Shown here: positions 37,643 to 46,306 of the stretch, in pieces
Layout: the number at the start of each line of letters is the position of its first letter
Numbering within the stretch: position 1 is the stretch's first letter
Source: Candidatus Daviesbacteria bacterium
Lineage (GTDB): Bacteria > Patescibacteriota > Microgenomatia > Daviesbacterales > UBA10151
Assembly (NCBI GenBank): GCA_016183305.1
Contig: JACPEW010000022.1
Span: forward strand, 1-46,306
Direction of reading: 5' to 3'
Length of the DNA: 46,306 bases
Program-made: the position numbers and the translations under genes
The notes under the pieces: model-generated
Databases searched by the model: none
What the model saw: only the letters and a program-made list of their open reading frames with translations
Told to the model about the DNA's origin: nothing

Positions 37643-39235
37643 TTAATTTACAGTATCTGAATTAAAAATCTCTGCTGCTGCCCTTATAATCTCATCATCT
37701 TGGGCAATCTCAATATTAGCAATATCCTCTCTTCTGGCTGACCTGCTACCTAAAACTGTAGATACCCTAATACTTCTTCCTAAAATATCAGACAAGATCC
37801 CCTCTAATAAATCTCTATTTTTTGGAGCCTCAAGAATCCTTTGGTGAAAAGCATAAGGCACCTCAATTGCCACTGATGTGCCAGAACAATCTAGAATATT
37901 AATTGATCTAAGCAGTGCCTCCAGGGAAAAATTAACCGGGCGGATGGTTTCTAACACAAAGGTCCATTTTTCCTTAAGTCTAATAATATCTTCATTATCC
38001 TCATTTGAAGCCACAGAAGGAATAACCGATGTTGGCACAACAACCTCCTGAGGCTCTATGGCTGAAAAAACAACAGGTGAGGGTAATTCTGATTGATCAT
38101 CTGATTGACCATTACAGATCTCTACTACAACCAGCTCTAAAGGTAAAGAAGGAATAGAAGCAAATTTTAATTTTTCTAAAGCAGCTTGTAATAAATCTAA
38201 AGTTTTTGTTAAGTCTTGATTAGCAAACTGCCCGCTTAACTTTACCAAGCTTTGGTATTTATCTTCAGTTAAATGAGATTTAACCAGTTGTTCTCCTACC
38301 CCATTTTTTATTAAAGCCAAGCTCCTTAGACTATCCATCAAAGATAAAATAAGCTGTTTAATATCTATCCCTTTTTCTACCTGCTTGCCAATATTTAACA
38401 ACCCTGCCTTAGCATCTTTATTATTAAAACTTTGTATCAAATCCAAAACATCCTCAAACTGGCCTGATTTAAAGTTTTCTTCTATTAGCTTAGCTGTTAT
38501 TTTTTCTCCCAATGAGGCTACCTGATCTAATAACTTAACCCCATCCCTAAAAGAACCATCAGACTTTTTAATTAAAGCTTTTAAAGCCTCATCATCTATA
38601 TCAATTTTTTCTTCAGTGATAATCTTTTTTAGAGCTGTTAATAATTCTTCTGAGCTTGCTAATTTAAAATCTAATTTTTGTACCCTTGATAAAATAGTTT
38701 GAGGAACTTTAGCTCCTTCAGTAGTAGCTAAAATAAATAAAGTATGAGCAGGAGGCTCTTCTAAGGTTTTAAGTAAAGCATTAAAAGCCTCAGTTGTTAA
38801 CATATGAACCTCATCAATAATATAGACTTTTTTCTTCGCTGAGCTAGGAGCAAGTTTTATTTTATCCCTCAAAGACCGGATATCTTCTATGCCTCTGTTT
38901 GATGCAGCATCAATCTCAATTAAATCCAGATTACTTCCATCAGTTATAGAAATACAGGTGGGACATTTGTTACAGGGAAAGTCGCTAGTCGCTAGAGTCA
39001 AGGAACTAGAAGTATTATTATCTTGACTCTTGACTCTCGGCTCTTGACTCTCGCAATTGACCATCTTAGCCAAAATCCTAGCTGTTGAGGTCTTACCTGT
39101 GCCTCTGGGGCCTACAAAAAGATAAGCATGAGCTAATTTGTTATTTTGGAAAGAGTTACTAAGAGTTTTTTTAACAGATTCTTGACCTATTAACTCGGAT
39201 AAGGCTTGAGGGCGGTATTTTAAATAATAAACCAT
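37643..39235 (-). CDS. dnaX: DNA polymerase III subunit gamma/tau
   Basis: KYRPQALSELIGQESVKKTL, FVGPRGTGKTSTARILAK, KKKVYIIDEVHMLTTEAFNALLKTLEEPP. Confidence 0.96.
   Translation of the reverse strand: MVYYLKYRPQALSELIGQESVKKTLSNSFQNNKLAHAYLFVGPRGTGKTSTARILAKMVNCESQEPRVKSQDNNTSSSLTLATSDFPCNKCPTCISITDGSNLDLIEIDAASNRGIEDIRSLRDKIKLAPSSAKKKVYIIDEVHMLTTEAFNALLKTLEEPPAHTLFILATTEGAKVPQTILSRVQKLDFKLASSEELLTALKKIITEEKIDIDDEALKALIKKSDGSFRDGVKLLDQVASLGEKITAKLIEENFKSGQFEDVLDLIQSFNNKDAKAGLLNIGKQVEKGIDIKQLILSLMDSLRSLALIKNGVGEQLVKSHLTEDKYQSLVKLSGQFANQDLTKTLDLLQAALEKLKFASIPSLPLELVVVEICNGQSDDQSELPSPVVFSAIEPQEVVVPTSVIPSVASNEDNEDIIRLKEKWTFVLETIRPVNFSLEALLRSINILDCSGTSVAIEVPYAFHQRILEAPKNRDLLEGILSDILGRSIRVSTVLGSRSARREDIANIEIAQDDEIIRAAAEIFNSDTVN
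38980..39050. repeat. opposed heptamer arrays inside dnaX
   Basis: AGTCGCT AGTCGCT AGAGTCA AGGAACT (38980-39007) and TTGACTC TTGACTC TCGGCTC TTGACTC (39023-39050); AGAGTCAAG / CTTGACTCT are complementary. Confidence 0.9.
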
Positions 39236-39276
39236 AGGACTATTTTCCTCCGTAAAATAAGCAAAACTACTAACCG

Positions 39277-39690
39277 TTAACTATGATGAATCCCCAGTAA
39301 GTGATTTAAACCATGGCTAATTAAGTTCTTAATCTCTTCATCAACAGAAATTCCATCAAGCGAGGCATCTTCAATTACTTGCGGATAGGAAACAACAATA
39401 TCTCCTAATCTTAACCACTTATCAGGAGCTGCTACAAACCCAATCCTAGGAACATGCTGTAAACTTGAAGGAGAAGCATCTTCCAAAGCAAAAGATAATA
39501 CATTTGTAGTTGAGTCTAAACCTCTATACTTACGGTTTAGCTCATGCATCTTTCTATCACCAACAATATTAATCCCCACCTCAATCCGGCCTGAGATACG
39601 AAGTTTAGCAAGTTTATCCAACACTACTGCTTTAATATTATCTTTATTGATATTATATCTAGGATCTGAGTTGATAATAATATTGATCAT
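39277..39690 (-). CDS. ybeY: endoribonuclease YbeY
   Basis: LNRKYRGLDSTTNVLSF, GDIVVSYPQV, ISHGLNHLLGIHH metal site. Confidence 0.92.
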   Translation of the reverse strand: MINIIINSDPRYNINKDNIKAVVLDKLAKLRISGRIEVGINIVGDRKMHELNRKYRGLDSTTNVLSFALEDASPSSLQHVPRIGFVAAPDKWLRLGDIVVSYPQVIEDASLDGISVDEEIKNLISHGLNHLLGIHHS

Positions 39691-39707
39691 AATTTAAGTA
39701 AAAAATG

Positions 39708-39728
39708 TTTTTACTTTTGCCTTTTTAC
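39708..39728. repeat. short heptamer array with inverted partner between ybeY and yqeY-like genes
   Basis: TTTTTAC TTTTGCC TTTTTAC, preceded by the inverted arm AAGTAAAAA. Confidence 0.55.
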
Positions 39729-40172
39729 TTATTTGGCTAGCTTCTCCTTTACCATGGCGCCCGCAGTCCCTCCATCTGCCTGACCTTTAACTTTCTCCAT
39801 CACTGCTCCTATTACTTTTCCCATATCAGCTAAACTGGCTGCTCCTGTCTCATTTATAGTCTCTTCTACAATTTTTGACAAGTCCTCTTGTGACATCTGG
39901 GCAGGCAAGTAAGCTTGCAAAACTACTAATTCTTTTTCCTCTTTTAAAGCTCCCTCTTCCCTGCCACCTGCCCTAAAGCCTTTTGCTGCTTCTTTTCTTT
40001 TTTTAACTTCACGGGCTACTACAGTCAATATCTCATCATCAGATAAAACATCACCTTTTGAGATCTCTTTATTTTTAATTTCAGACAAAAGTAACCTTAA
40101 GGTAGAAACTTTTACTTCATCCCTGGCAAGTTGGGCATTTTTCAAATCATTTTGCAGATTATCAGTTAGCAT
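39729..40172 (-). CDS. GatB/YqeY domain protein
   Basis: LRLLLSEIKNKEI, KKRKEAAKGF, DMGKVIGAVMEKVKGQADGG. Confidence 0.92.
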   Translation of the reverse strand: MLTDNLQNDLKNAQLARDEVKVSTLRLLLSEIKNKEISKGDVLSDDEILTVVAREVKKRKEAAKGFRAGGREEGALKEEKELVVLQAYLPAQMSQEDLSKIVEETINETGAASLADMGKVIGAVMEKVKGQADGGTAGAMVKEKLAK

Positions 40173-40175
40173 AAA

Positions 40176-40373
40176 TTACGCACCCCAGCGGCGGGCCCTC
40201 ATAATTTTTCGTCTTTTTTCAGCTAAATACTCTTGGCGTTTTTGTGAAGGCTTTTTATAAACTGATCTATCTCTGATTTCCTGCACTAAGCCTTCAGCCA
40301 CTACTCTTTTCTGAAACTTTCTAATTACTGCATCTGTTGAATCACCTGGACCGGCTCTAACAATAATGCTCAA
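40176..40373 (-). CDS. rpsU: 30S ribosomal protein S21 (TTG start at 40373 preceded by GGAGG)
   Basis: SIIVRAGPGDSTDAVIRKFQKRVVAEGLVQEIRDRSVYKKPSQKRQEYLAEKRRKIMRARR. Confidence 0.9.
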   Translation of the reverse strand: MSIIVRAGPGDSTDAVIRKFQKRVVAEGLVQEIRDRSVYKKPSQKRQEYLAEKRRKIMRARRWGA

Positions 40374-40458
40374 GTAAAAACACCTCCTTTTAGTAATGGA
40401 CAAATTGGCAGAATAACTATATTAACAAACAAAGGCATGTACCAATTTAGTCCAAAAA

Positions 40459-40800
40459 TTATACCATCTTTTTCCAAATACCACCTAAAAGGTGGAAGTG
40501 CAAATGAGGTATATGTTGCGCTTTACCGCCATTTACTACTACCCGGTATAAATTATTGTCTAAATTATACTGCTTTACCAGCTGACTTACTACTGTATAA
40601 ACTCCAGCCAACAAATTACCATACTCTGTATTTAAGTCCTGTATTCCAGCTATATGCTGCTTAGGTATGATTAAAAGATGAATATCTGCTACTGGATTAA
40701 TATCAGGAAAAACCACTATAGTATCTGATTCATAGACTATATTAGATGGAATCTCTCTTTTAATTATTTTACAAAAAAGACAATCATCCACTCTAACCAC
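40459..40800 (-). CDS. HIT-family (HinT-like) nucleotide hydrolase
   Basis: CLFCKIIKREIPSNIVYESD, DINPVADIHLLIIPKQHI, GGKAQHIPHLHFHLLGG (HxHxH). Confidence 0.94.
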   Translation of the reverse strand: MVRVDDCLFCKIIKREIPSNIVYESDTIVVFPDINPVADIHLLIIPKQHIAGIQDLNTEYGNLLAGVYTVVSQLVKQYNLDNNLYRVVVNGGKAQHIPHLHFHLLGGIWKKMV

Positions 40801-41899
40801 CCACCATCTTTTTCAAAAGATCCAAAGTTCTAGTTTGTCTTAAAGCATGTCTTAGATGCAACCTTGGTTCTTGAGCTTCAAATTGTTGTTTTACTTTAGC
40901 ATCCTGGATCTTATCTACTTCTGCTTGCAACTCTGCATCAGAAATGACTACATTTTCCATCCTGGCAATTTCTGCCAAACCTAACTCCATCCTAACATTT
41001 TTCTCAGCTTGTACCCTCCACTCATTTTTTAGCTGTTCTAAAGTTTTACCTTGACCCTTTAGGTAATCATCCAGTAAAAGCCCCATATCTGCCACTCTTC
41101 TTTGTAAAGAAACTAGCATCCTGTTTAATTCATCTTGGATCAAAATCTCTGGTAGTTCTACTGTGGTAATTTTTTCTACTTCTTGCAAAATTGCTTCTTC
41201 ATAATCTAACTCATTATTGTAGGAAACATTTGTTTCTAAATCTTTTTTAATTTTTCCTTTTAAATCAGTAGGGCTTAAGGCTCCCATTGCTTGGGCAAAA
41301 GCATCATTTGGACCACTGGCCTGACCATTACCAGAAACAACAGGTTTTCCGCCTTGAAAATTAATAGACCCACCCTGTCCAACAGCTGATCCAGGCCCGG
41401 TAGAAGCTGGTTGATTAGCAGAAGGTTGCTGCATACCAGCTTTAACTGACCATCTTTTATATAAATCATCAATCACCTTATTAACCTCTTCTTCTGTTAC
41501 AGCTTTAGGAGTGGTTCTGGTAGCTTTTATAGCTTTGTAAGAACCAACAGTAACATTTGGCCTATTAGTTACCGTTGCTTTAAATTGCAGTTGGTTGCCT
41601 TTAGTAAAAGATAAAAGATCATATTTTGGATAATCAATTGGGATAATATCAGTTCCTTTTAAGGCCTCAATTAAAAAATTAGGCATGGCAGTTTTTAAAA
41701 CTTCATCTTGGAGCCTGGTTCCTAATTGCTGTTCCACCATACTTACAGGTGCCTGGCCTTTTCTAAAACCAGATAATTCCACATCCTGAGCCATCCTTTG
41801 TAAGGTTTGATCCCAGGTAGTTTGAAGGTCTGTCCAAGGCACTGTAATAGTAACCTCAACTATACTTTTTGGTTGTTTAACAATATTTTTAGCAATCAT
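40793..41899 (-). CDS. tig: trigger factor lacking the FKBP-type PPIase domain
   Basis: ELSGFRKGQAPVSMVEQQLG signature; a Gly/Ser/Gln linker replaces the PPIase domain; helical C-terminal chaperone domain. Confidence 0.87.
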   Translation of the reverse strand: MIAKNIVKQPKSIVEVTITVPWTDLQTTWDQTLQRMAQDVELSGFRKGQAPVSMVEQQLGTRLQDEVLKTAMPNFLIEALKGTDIIPIDYPKYDLLSFTKGNQLQFKATVTNRPNVTVGSYKAIKATRTTPKAVTEEEVNKVIDDLYKRWSVKAGMQQPSANQPASTGPGSAVGQGGSINFQGGKPVVSGNGQASGPNDAFAQAMGALSPTDLKGKIKKDLETNVSYNNELDYEEAILQEVEKITTVELPEILIQDELNRMLVSLQRRVADMGLLLDDYLKGQGKTLEQLKNEWRVQAEKNVRMELGLAEIARMENVVISDAELQAEVDKIQDAKVKQQFEAQEPRLHLRHALRQTRTLDLLKKMVGG

Positions 41900-41934
41900 T
41901 ATGAAAGGTAATGTACCAGAATTGGAGCTTAAAA

Positions 41935-43164
41935 TCAATGAGAAAGAGTTATTTCAATTAACTCCTTCAGGGTTTTAAATTCTGTTTCTTTTTCACTTCT
42001 TTTCTTAACTTCTAATTTATCCTCTGTTTTTTTGGAAATTACTACCCTGTATGGAATCCCGATTAAATCAGCATCAGCAAATTTAGCCCCTGCTGAAATC
42101 TCCCGGTCATCAAACAACACTTCTATTCCTTCTGCTTGCAATAGTTTATAAACTTCTTCAGCTTTATCTTTTACTGCTTTATCATCTAAATCCAATCCCA
42201 CAATATGCACTTGGAATGGAGCCACACTTTCTGGCCAAATAATTCCTCTCTCATCACTGCCTACTTCTACCACTGCTCCCATTACCCGGGAAATTCCGAT
42301 CCCATAACAACCAGCAGAAACCAATTTTTGCTTACCATCTTTATCAGTAAACTTTAAATTAAAAGCCTCAGCAAAAGATGTTTTTAGAGGAAAAATATTG
42401 CCAACCTCAATTGCTTTTTTCTCTTCTAACTTTCCTCCACATAGAGGACAAGCTATATTTTGCTCAAGCTCCCTGTTGACAGCTGCATGGCAATTAGTAC
42501 AAACCATCACAATATCCTCCCCATTTGAGGTTAAAGTTTGAAATTCCTTAGATAAATCTGAAAAAGTGCCTCCACCAGCTTTTGTTTCTACTACAGGCAA
42601 ACCGGTTCTTTTAAATATTTTTAAATAAGCTTTCCCAACTTCCTCATAATAATTATTCCGATCCTCATCACTAACATGGAAGCTATATAAATCTTTCATC
42701 AAAAACTCTCTGCCTCTTAAAACTCCTGATTTAGCTCTCGGCTCATCCCTAAATTTATTTTGTATTTGGTATAAAGATAATGGTAAGTCTTTGTATGAAT
42801 GGATATATTCTACAACTAAAGGATAGATTATTTCCTCATGAGTAGGGCCCAAAGCATACTCTGCTCCATGTCTGCTTTTTAGCTGAAAAAGAACATCAAA
42901 AGACTGCCACCTGCCTGTTTTAACCCAGTTCTCTTTTGGTTCTAAAGCAGGCATCAGTAATTCTTGCCCACCTATTGCATTCATTTCCTCTCTGACAATA
43001 TCAGAAATTTTACTTAATACTCTCCAACCTAAAGGAAGATAAGTATAAACTCCTGCCATTTCTTGATGGATAAACCCACCTCTAATTAATAACTGATGGT
43101 TTATTGATTCTGCCCCACTTGGTGCTTGTTTTAAAGTTTTAGGAAACAATTTTGAGTATTTCAT
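41935..43164 (-). CDS. proS: prolyl-tRNA synthetase, INS editing domain absent
   Basis: Class II motifs QIQNKFRDEPRAKSGVLRGREFLMKDLYSF and GCYGIGISRVMGAVVE; 409 aa; CTNC...CPLC in the INS position. Confidence 0.95.
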   Translation of the reverse strand: MKYSKLFPKTLKQAPSGAESINHQLLIRGGFIHQEMAGVYTYLPLGWRVLSKISDIVREEMNAIGGQELLMPALEPKENWVKTGRWQSFDVLFQLKSRHGAEYALGPTHEEIIYPLVVEYIHSYKDLPLSLYQIQNKFRDEPRAKSGVLRGREFLMKDLYSFHVSDEDRNNYYEEVGKAYLKIFKRTGLPVVETKAGGGTFSDLSKEFQTLTSNGEDIVMVCTNCHAAVNRELEQNIACPLCGGKLEEKKAIEVGNIFPLKTSFAEAFNLKFTDKDGKQKLVSAGCYGIGISRVMGAVVEVGSDERGIIWPESVAPFQVHIVGLDLDDKAVKDKAEEVYKLLQAEGIEVLFDDREISAGAKFADADLIGIPYRVVISKKTEDKLEVKKRSEKETEFKTLKELIEITLSH

Positions 43165-43203
43165 ATATGATCCTTACTAATATATTCTATCTTAAGAGGT
43201 TCT

Positions 43204-44307
43204 TTAAAACAATTTGCGGATATCTGAGTAGGTCACTAGCAAAGCTAAAGCCAGTAAAACAGCAAAACCTATCTGATGAACTAACCTTTCTACATTTTCT
43301 TTAATTCTCTTACCGCTGATTACCTCAATTACCAAAAAGAGTAACCTACCCCCATCTAAAGCAGGTATAGGCAAAACATTAAAGATAGCCAGTGTTAAAG
43401 AAATCACTCCAACAAACCAAAGATAAGGTAAAAGCACTATTGCTAAGCCTCCTGAAGATAGTATTTCATTAGTTATAACAGCCAAGCCTACTGGACCACT
43501 AACTGATTTAGAAACTTGGCCAAAATCCCCATAAACTAACTGGCTAACTAATTTACTAAGACCTGCAAAAGTTAATTTAGTTAAATCCCAAGAATAACTT
43601 ACTCCTGAGAATATTTTCTCAGACAAGGAAGAATAATGTTTAAAAGGGATTGGACTAAATACCACTCCTATTAATACATCCCCATTTTCTACCTTCTTTG
43701 GAGTAATATTAACAGTTCTTAGATTATTCCCACCACTATCTGCTAGCTTTAAAGTAATAGACTTGTTATCTTGCGATCTAATGAGTTTTCTAGCATCCTC
43801 AATATCTTTGACCTTTTTATCATCAATGCTGACTAATTTTTCTCCTGGTTTTATACCAACTTTTTGAGCTGGAAAATCTTTTTGAACCTGGGCAATATAT
43901 ACTCCTGGTTCTAAAACAGGATAAATAATCCGGAAGTTTTGCGCTGCTATTACTACATAAAACAATATCCAAGCCAATACCAGATTCATTAATACTCCTG
44001 CCACCACCACAGTTATTCTTTGCCAAACACTCTTGGCCCGGAAATCTTTATTATGTAATCCCTTTGTGCCTGTTGTCACCATATCCACTTCATCTTCTCC
44101 TAATAACCTGACAAATCCTCCCAGAGGCAACCAGTTAAAAGAGTATACGGTTTCTCCAATTTTTTTACCCCAGATTCTGGGAGGTATACCAAATCCAAAT
44201 TCCAATATCTTAATACCAAACCTTTTAGCCACTAAAAAATGCCCAAATTCGTGGATCAAGACTAAAACTAACAAGGTGATGATAAAAATAAGAATAGATA
44301 TAATCAT
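43204..44307 (-). CDS. rseP: site-2 protease family (RseP-like, M50) with PDZ domain
   Basis: LVLIHEFGHFLVAKRFGI, PLGGFVRLLGED, NVLPIPALDGGRLLFLVIE. Confidence 0.95.
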   Translation of the reverse strand: MIISILIFIITLLVLVLIHEFGHFLVAKRFGIKILEFGFGIPPRIWGKKIGETVYSFNWLPLGGFVRLLGEDEVDMVTTGTKGLHNKDFRAKSVWQRITVVVAGVLMNLVLAWILFYVVIAAQNFRIIYPVLEPGVYIAQVQKDFPAQKVGIKPGEKLVSIDDKKVKDIEDARKLIRSQDNKSITLKLADSGGNNLRTVNITPKKVENGDVLIGVVFSPIPFKHYSSLSEKIFSGVSYSWDLTKLTFAGLSKLVSQLVYGDFGQVSKSVSGPVGLAVITNEILSSGGLAIVLLPYLWFVGVISLTLAIFNVLPIPALDGGRLLFLVIEVISGKRIKENVERLVHQIGFAVLLALALLVTYSDIRKLF

Positions 44308-44317
44308 TGCTTAATTT

Positions 44318-44374
44318 TCAATTGAAAATTGTTAAATTGATTATTCAATGAAAATTGAAAACTGAAAATTGATA
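44318..44374. repeat. degenerate TTGAAAA heptamer region between rseP and frr
   Basis: TTTTCAATTGAAAATTGTTAAATTGATTATTCAATGAAAATTGAAAACTGAAAATTGATAA; contains the unit that is perfect in guaA. Confidence 0.65.
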
Positions 44375-44375
44375 A

Positions 44376-44930
44376 TTATATTTGCGTTAGCTCTTCCTCC
44401 TTAGCTTTTCCCAATTGTTCAATTTCGGCAATTTTTTTATCTATTAACTCTTGTAGTATTTTTTCCCTTCTAAAAAACTCATCTTCCCCAAACTGACCTT
44501 CATCTGATTCCTTTTTCCAAGCGTTCCTAAAATCCTGTCTGATTTGTCTAATAGATACATGTGCTTCTTCTATTTTTTTGTGCAGTAGCTTTATAAACTC
44601 TTCTCTTCTTTCTGACGTAAGAGGCGGGATTGGCAAACGGATTAAAGTTCCTTCGTTAGAAGGATTTAAGCCCAAATTAGCTTCTTGTATAGCTTTTATC
44701 ACATTATCTAAAACCGATACATCCCAAACCTGAACTGTTAAAAGAGTTGGTTGAGGAGCAGATATATTCCCTACCTCACTGAGCTTCATCTTAGATCCAT
44801 AAGCTAAAACTGGAATATTTTCTATTAAAGAAGGGTTAGCCCTACCAGCCCTGATACCAGCAATTTCCACCTTAAAGTGGTGTAGCACAGCATCAATTTT
44901 GGCATTTGGGTCAGTTAAAATCGGATCCAT
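44376..44930 (-). CDS. frr: ribosome recycling factor
   Basis: AGIRAGRANPSLIENIPV, SNEGTLIRLPIPPLTSERREEFIKLLHK. Confidence 0.96.
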   Translation of the reverse strand: MDPILTDPNAKIDAVLHHFKVEIAGIRAGRANPSLIENIPVLAYGSKMKLSEVGNISAPQPTLLTVQVWDVSVLDNVIKAIQEANLGLNPSNEGTLIRLPIPPLTSERREEFIKLLHKKIEEAHVSIRQIRQDFRNAWKKESDEGQFGEDEFFRREKILQELIDKKIAEIEQLGKAKEEELTQI

Positions 44931-45385
44931 TACTCTCCTAAAGCTATTCTTTCAAATCTGCCTACTTGAATATTTTCTCCTAATTTACCCGCTACAGATT
45001 TTATTAAAGCATCTATAGTTAAACCTGCTTCTCTAATATATTCTTGTTTAAGTAAATCTTCAACTGAGGAAGGGTTCATTGAAGCAATTTGCAAAGATAA
45101 TTCATGAGCTAAATTTTTAAAATCCTCTGTTCTGGCCACAAAATCTGTCTCACATAATAGTTCTACTAATACTCCAACTCTTCCTCCGTGCGAATAAACA
45201 TCAACAATACCAGTTTTTACTTCCCTGCCTTCTTTAGAAGCTGCTTTTAAAAACCCCTTTTGTTTAAGCCAGTCTTTGGCTTTATCAAGATCACTATCAG
45301 ATTCACCAAGTGCTTGTTTGCAATCAGCAATACCAGCTCCTGTCTCGCCACGAAGTTGTTTAATTAAATCTACAGATATACTCAT
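44930..45385 (-). CDS. tsf: elongation factor Ts (short form)
   Basis: IKQLRGETGAGIADCKQAL, GRVGVLVELLCETDFVART. Confidence 0.95.
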   Translation of the reverse strand: MSISVDLIKQLRGETGAGIADCKQALGESDSDLDKAKDWLKQKGFLKAASKEGREVKTGIVDVYSHGGRVGVLVELLCETDFVARTEDFKNLAHELSLQIASMNPSSVEDLLKQEYIREAGLTIDALIKSVAGKLGENIQVGRFERIALGE

Positions 45386-45393
45386 AAATCACT

Positions 45394-46242
45394 TCACTCA
45401 ACAATTCTCTCTGCATCCTTAACTGCCTTCTTCTCTACCATCTCCTCTGCTGCTGCCACCTCTATCTTTAGTTCTTCCGCAATCTCTTCTTCATTTGCAG
45501 TTTTTTGCACTAATTTCTTTTCTTCTTCTTGGGCTTTTTCTTGAGCTGCTTTTCCAGCCTCTTTTTTACCTGCCCCATAAGCCTCTGCTAAAGCCCCAAC
45601 TAAGATCTTAATAGATTTTATAGCATCATCATTACCGGGGATAGGATAATCAATTTGTGTTGGATCAGAGTTCGAATCAGCAAGGGCTACTACTTTGATA
45701 TTTAATCTCTTAGCTTCTCTGATAGCAATATTATCTGATACCGCATCGGTCACGAATAAAGCATCCGGAAGTTTTGCAAGATCCATGGCTCCGGCAAAAT
45801 CCTTTTGTAGTTTACCCATTTTTCTCTCTAAAAGAAGTTGTTCTTTTTTTGTATATTTGGCAAGTTGACCTTTTTCTTTTTGATCTAAATATTCTTTGAG
45901 CTTTTTAATATTCTTTTGGATTTCAGAAAAATTAGTTAAAAATCCTCCCATCCATCTTTCTATTAAATATGGTGCCCCTAATTCTTTTGCTAACTCTTCA
46001 ATTATTGGTCTTGCTTGTTTTTTAGTTCCTACAAATAGCAAGGTTTTACCCTCTTTGCCTAAATTGTAAACAAATTCAGCAGCTTCTTTCAGTAATTTTT
46101 CTGACTGGGTTAAATCAATAACAGAAACCCCTTCCCGGGCGCCATAAATATATGGTCTCATCCTGGGATGACCACGTCTAACCTGGTGTCCGAAATGGAC
46201 CCCTGCTTCTAATAATTCTTGTAATGAAGGTAATGTATACAT
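45394..46242 (-). CDS. rpsB: 30S ribosomal protein S2
   Basis: LLEAGVHFGHQVRRGHPRMRPYIYGAREGVSVIDL, RWMGGFLTNFSEI, DSNSDPTQIDYPIPGNDDA. Confidence 0.98.
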   Translation of the reverse strand: MYTLPSLQELLEAGVHFGHQVRRGHPRMRPYIYGAREGVSVIDLTQSEKLLKEAAEFVYNLGKEGKTLLFVGTKKQARPIIEELAKELGAPYLIERWMGGFLTNFSEIQKNIKKLKEYLDQKEKGQLAKYTKKEQLLLERKMGKLQKDFAGAMDLAKLPDALFVTDAVSDNIAIREAKRLNIKVVALADSNSDPTQIDYPIPGNDDAIKSIKILVGALAEAYGAGKKEAGKAAQEKAQEEEKKLVQKTANEEEIAEELKIEVAAAEEMVEKKAVKDAERIVE

Positions 46243-46245
46243 CTT

Positions 46246-46296
46246 AGTCTCTTCTCCTCCTCATAGTCAGTAGCTTCAGAGACTTAAAACTATGAG
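46246..46296 (-). promoter_or_regulatory. predicted H-type pseudoknot in the rpsB 5' leader
   Basis: Minus strand: CTCATAGT (46296-46289) pairs ACTATGAG (46267-46260); interleaved AGTCTCT (46284-46278) pairs AGAGACT (46252-46246); SD GGAGG lies at 46260-46256. Confidence 0.6.
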
Positions 46297-46306
46297 TGTG
46301 TAATAA

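Overview
The window reads as a chromosomal segment of a Candidate Phyla Radiation (Patescibacteria, Microgenomates-like) bacterium. This placement is inferred from gene content and protein style; I ran no database search. Most genes lie on the minus strand. The core is a near-complete de novo purine locus at about 6.8-25.3 kb: purM(+), prs, purC, purE, purB, purH, two tandem purP-like genes, purA(+), guaA, purQ, purL, a purN-purD fusion, and purF. Around it are ppsA, an RnfD-like/ferredoxin reductase fusion, a cupredoxin, tspO, dagK, a PAP2 phosphatase, M16 peptidases, cmk, cysS, recR, ybaB, folD, glyA, dnaX, ybeY, yqeY, rpsU, hinT, a PPIase-less trigger factor, an INS-less proS, rseP, frr, tsf and rpsB. 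The most unusual signals are: (1) several families of short repeats inside essential ORFs and kept in frame, namely 28-nt arrays of four heptamers, 34-nt CACCTGGG...CCCAGGTG palindromes and ATCCT...AGGAT palindromes, one of which sits exactly at the purN-purD fusion junction; (2) redundant folate-dependent (PurH) and formate-dependent (PurP x2) AICAR formylation genes; (3) a recurrent extended -10 (TGnTATAAT) followed 5-9 nt later by the start codon, implying widespread leaderless transcription; (4) a predicted H-type pseudoknot that encloses the rpsB Shine-Dalgarno; (5) an orphan structured RNA of about 95 nt with its own promoter and terminator; and (6) several gene-decay or rearrangement scars. 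No rRNA, tRNA or CRISPR array was recognised.
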